The position numbers were made by a program, and so were the translations under genes. The notes under the pieces are model-generated. The model was not told the origin of the DNA. It did not search any database and was given only the letters and a program-made list of their open reading frames with translations. Shown here in pieces: positions 5,361-6,595 of a stretch of DNA of 6,595 nt (position 1 is its first letter; every line of letters starts with the position of its first letter). Source of the DNA: an uncultured Erysipelotrichaceae bacterium (GTDB lineage: Bacteria > Bacillota_I > Bacilli_A > Acholeplasmatales > Anaeroplasmataceae); contig CADBQV010000242.1 of the NCBI GenBank assembly GCA_902796895.1, positions 1 to 6,595 of the forward strand, in the 5' to 3' direction.

Positions 5361-6595
5361 AATACATAAAGGTAGAAGAAAAATATATAAAAGAAATTGA
5401 ATCTAACGTTATAGTATATCGTCATTTAAAAACTAACGCTAGAATTGTAACATTAAAAAATGATGATGATAATAAAGTGTTTACAATTGGCTTTAGAACA
5501 CCACCAATTAATAATACAGGATTAACACACATCTTAGAGCATTCAGTTTTATGTGGTTCTAAAAAATATCCAATAAAAGATCCTTTTGTAGAATTAATTA
5601 AAGGATCACTTAATACATTTTTAAATGCGATGACTTATCCTGATAAAACAGTATATCCTATCGCATCAAGAAATTTAAAGGATTTTCATAATTTAATGGA
5701 TGTTTATCTAGATGCTGTATTTTATCCAAATATATATAATAAAAAAGAAATATTCATGCAAGAAGGATGGCACTATGAATTATTAAATGAAAATGACCCA
5801 ATTATATATAATGGTGTAGTATATAATGAAATGAAGGGTGCATTTAGTGATCCATCTCAGGTTTTATTTAGAAGAATTATGCATTCGTTATATCCTGATA
5901 CTGCATATGGTTTTGAATCAGGAGGAGATCCTAAATATATTCCTGATTTAGATTATGAAGAATTTAAAAAATTCCATTCTGAATATTATCATCCATCAAA
6001 TTCATATATTTATTTATATGGTAATTTAGATATGGATTATGAATTAGAATATTTAGATAATGAATATTTATCTAAATTTGATAAAATTGATTTTGATACA
6101 ACAATTTATAATCAAAAGCCATTTGATAAGCCTCTTTCTTTTGATTATTATTATCAAGCTGAGGATTTAAATAAAAAAGCTTTTTTAAGCTATAATGTGG
6201 CACTTACAGATCCTAATCCTAAATTATTAATTGCTATGAATATTTTACTTGATGCAATATTCAATACTCCAGGTGCAGTACTTAAAGAAGCATTAATTAA
6301 AGCTAAAATTGCAGATGATGTAGACGTTACATTTGAAACTGAATTAAAGCAACCAATGCTTATGATTGTCGCAGTTAATGCATATGAAGATAAAATGGAT
6401 ACATTTAAAAAGATAATAGATACTAAGCTTAAGGAATTATTAAAAAATGGCTTAGATAAAAAAGGTATTTTATCTTTAATAACATATGCTGAATTTAAAG
6501 CAAGAGAAGCAGGATTCTCAGCTAGAACACCTAAAGGTTTAAATATTATTTTATCTTCATTCTCCTCATATTTATATGATGATAATATGCCATAT
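5357..6595 (+). CDS. M16C family zinc metalloprotease (PreP-like), N-terminal part
   Basis: Insulinase-type peptidase of the M16C/presequence-protease group, which degrades short unfolded peptides inside a closed two-half chamber. The 413 residues seen cover the catalytic half; family members usually have about 950-1000, so over half lies beyond the window. The inverted zinc motif HILEH (His58, Glu61 as general base, His62) is intact and Glu158 in VVYNEMKGAFSDP is the expected third ligand. Other family blocks are GLTHILEHSVLCGSKKYP (55-72) and FLNAMTYPDKTVYPIASRN (88-106). No signal peptide is visible, so it is probably cytoplasmic, recycling peptides. GGAGG (5348-5352) precedes the ATG, which overlaps the upstream gene's stop by four bases. 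Confidence 0.93.
   Translation, partial: MKYIKVEEKYIKEIESNVIVYRHLKTNARIVTLKNDDDNKVFTIGFRTPPINNTGLTHILEHSVLCGSKKYPIKDPFVELIKGSLNTFLNAMTYPDKTVYPIASRNLKDFHNLMDVYLDAVFYPNIYNKKEIFMQEGWHYELLNENDPIIYNGVVYNEMKGAFSDPSQVLFRRIMHSLYPDTAYGFESGGDPKYIPDLDYEEFKKFHSEYYHPSNSYIYLYGNLDMDYELEYLDNEYLSKFDKIDFDTTIYNQKPFDKPLSFDYYYQAEDLNKKAFLSYNVALTDPNPKLLIAMNILLDAIFNTPGAVLKEALIKAKIADDVDVTFETELKQPMLMIVAVNAYEDKMDTFKKIIDTKLKELLKNGLDKKGILSLITYAEFKAREAGFSARTPKGLNIILSSFSSYLYDDNMPY

Noticed and set aside
5204..5425. Minus-strand open frame of 73 codons
   Set aside because: It is antisense to the junction of two well-supported coupled genes and reads as Phe/Ser/Tyr-rich complement of Lys/Glu-rich coding sequence.

Overview
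The window is very AT-rich. Genes are closely packed, ribosome sites are strong (GGAGG-type), and transcripts end in A-tract/hairpin/T-tract terminators. Leu and Arg codons are mostly TTA and AGA. TGG encodes Trp, and one gene ends in TGA inside an ATGA overlap, so ordinary bacterial code 11 fits. This points to a low-GC Bacillota of the Bacilli/Erysipelotrichia/RF39-like kind, probably host-associated. The lineage is inferred from composition and gene types, not from a marker gene.

Layout. 1-132 is the 3' end of an unidentified plus-strand gene. 133-339 is a gene-free convergent spacer holding an IS3-like terminal sequence and three hairpins that read as terminators. 340-1578 (minus strand) encodes a large membrane protein of about eight helices with an acidic tail and no recognised family. 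The divergent intergenic region 1579-1741 carries promoters for both directions and a candidate LytTR-type direct repeat.

1742-4152 (plus strand) is a four-gene operon: ABC ATPase, ABC-2 permease, a stand-alone LytTR DNA-binding regulator and a DUF3021 four-helix membrane protein. It closes with a strong terminator at 4153-4195. The set looks like a complete LytTR regulatory system (regulator plus membrane partner) joined to its exporter. The repeat upstream of the operon promoter suggests autoregulation.

4251-4820 is a xanthine phosphoribosyltransferase gene (xpt) with an in-frame TAA at codon 48. The rest of the reading frame is intact, so the lesion is recent, or is a sequence error. Just upstream is a short stretch resembling the 5' part of a purine riboswitch, without the rest of the aptamer. 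4917-5360 and 5357-6595 form a translationally coupled pair: a small acidic protein of uncertain family, and the N-terminal 413 residues of an M16C (PreP-like) zinc metalloprotease that runs off the window.

The most interesting points are the LytTR/DUF3021/ABC module with its candidate operator, the double damage at xpt (nonsense codon plus apparent riboswitch loss), and the paired hairpins beside an IS-like end.
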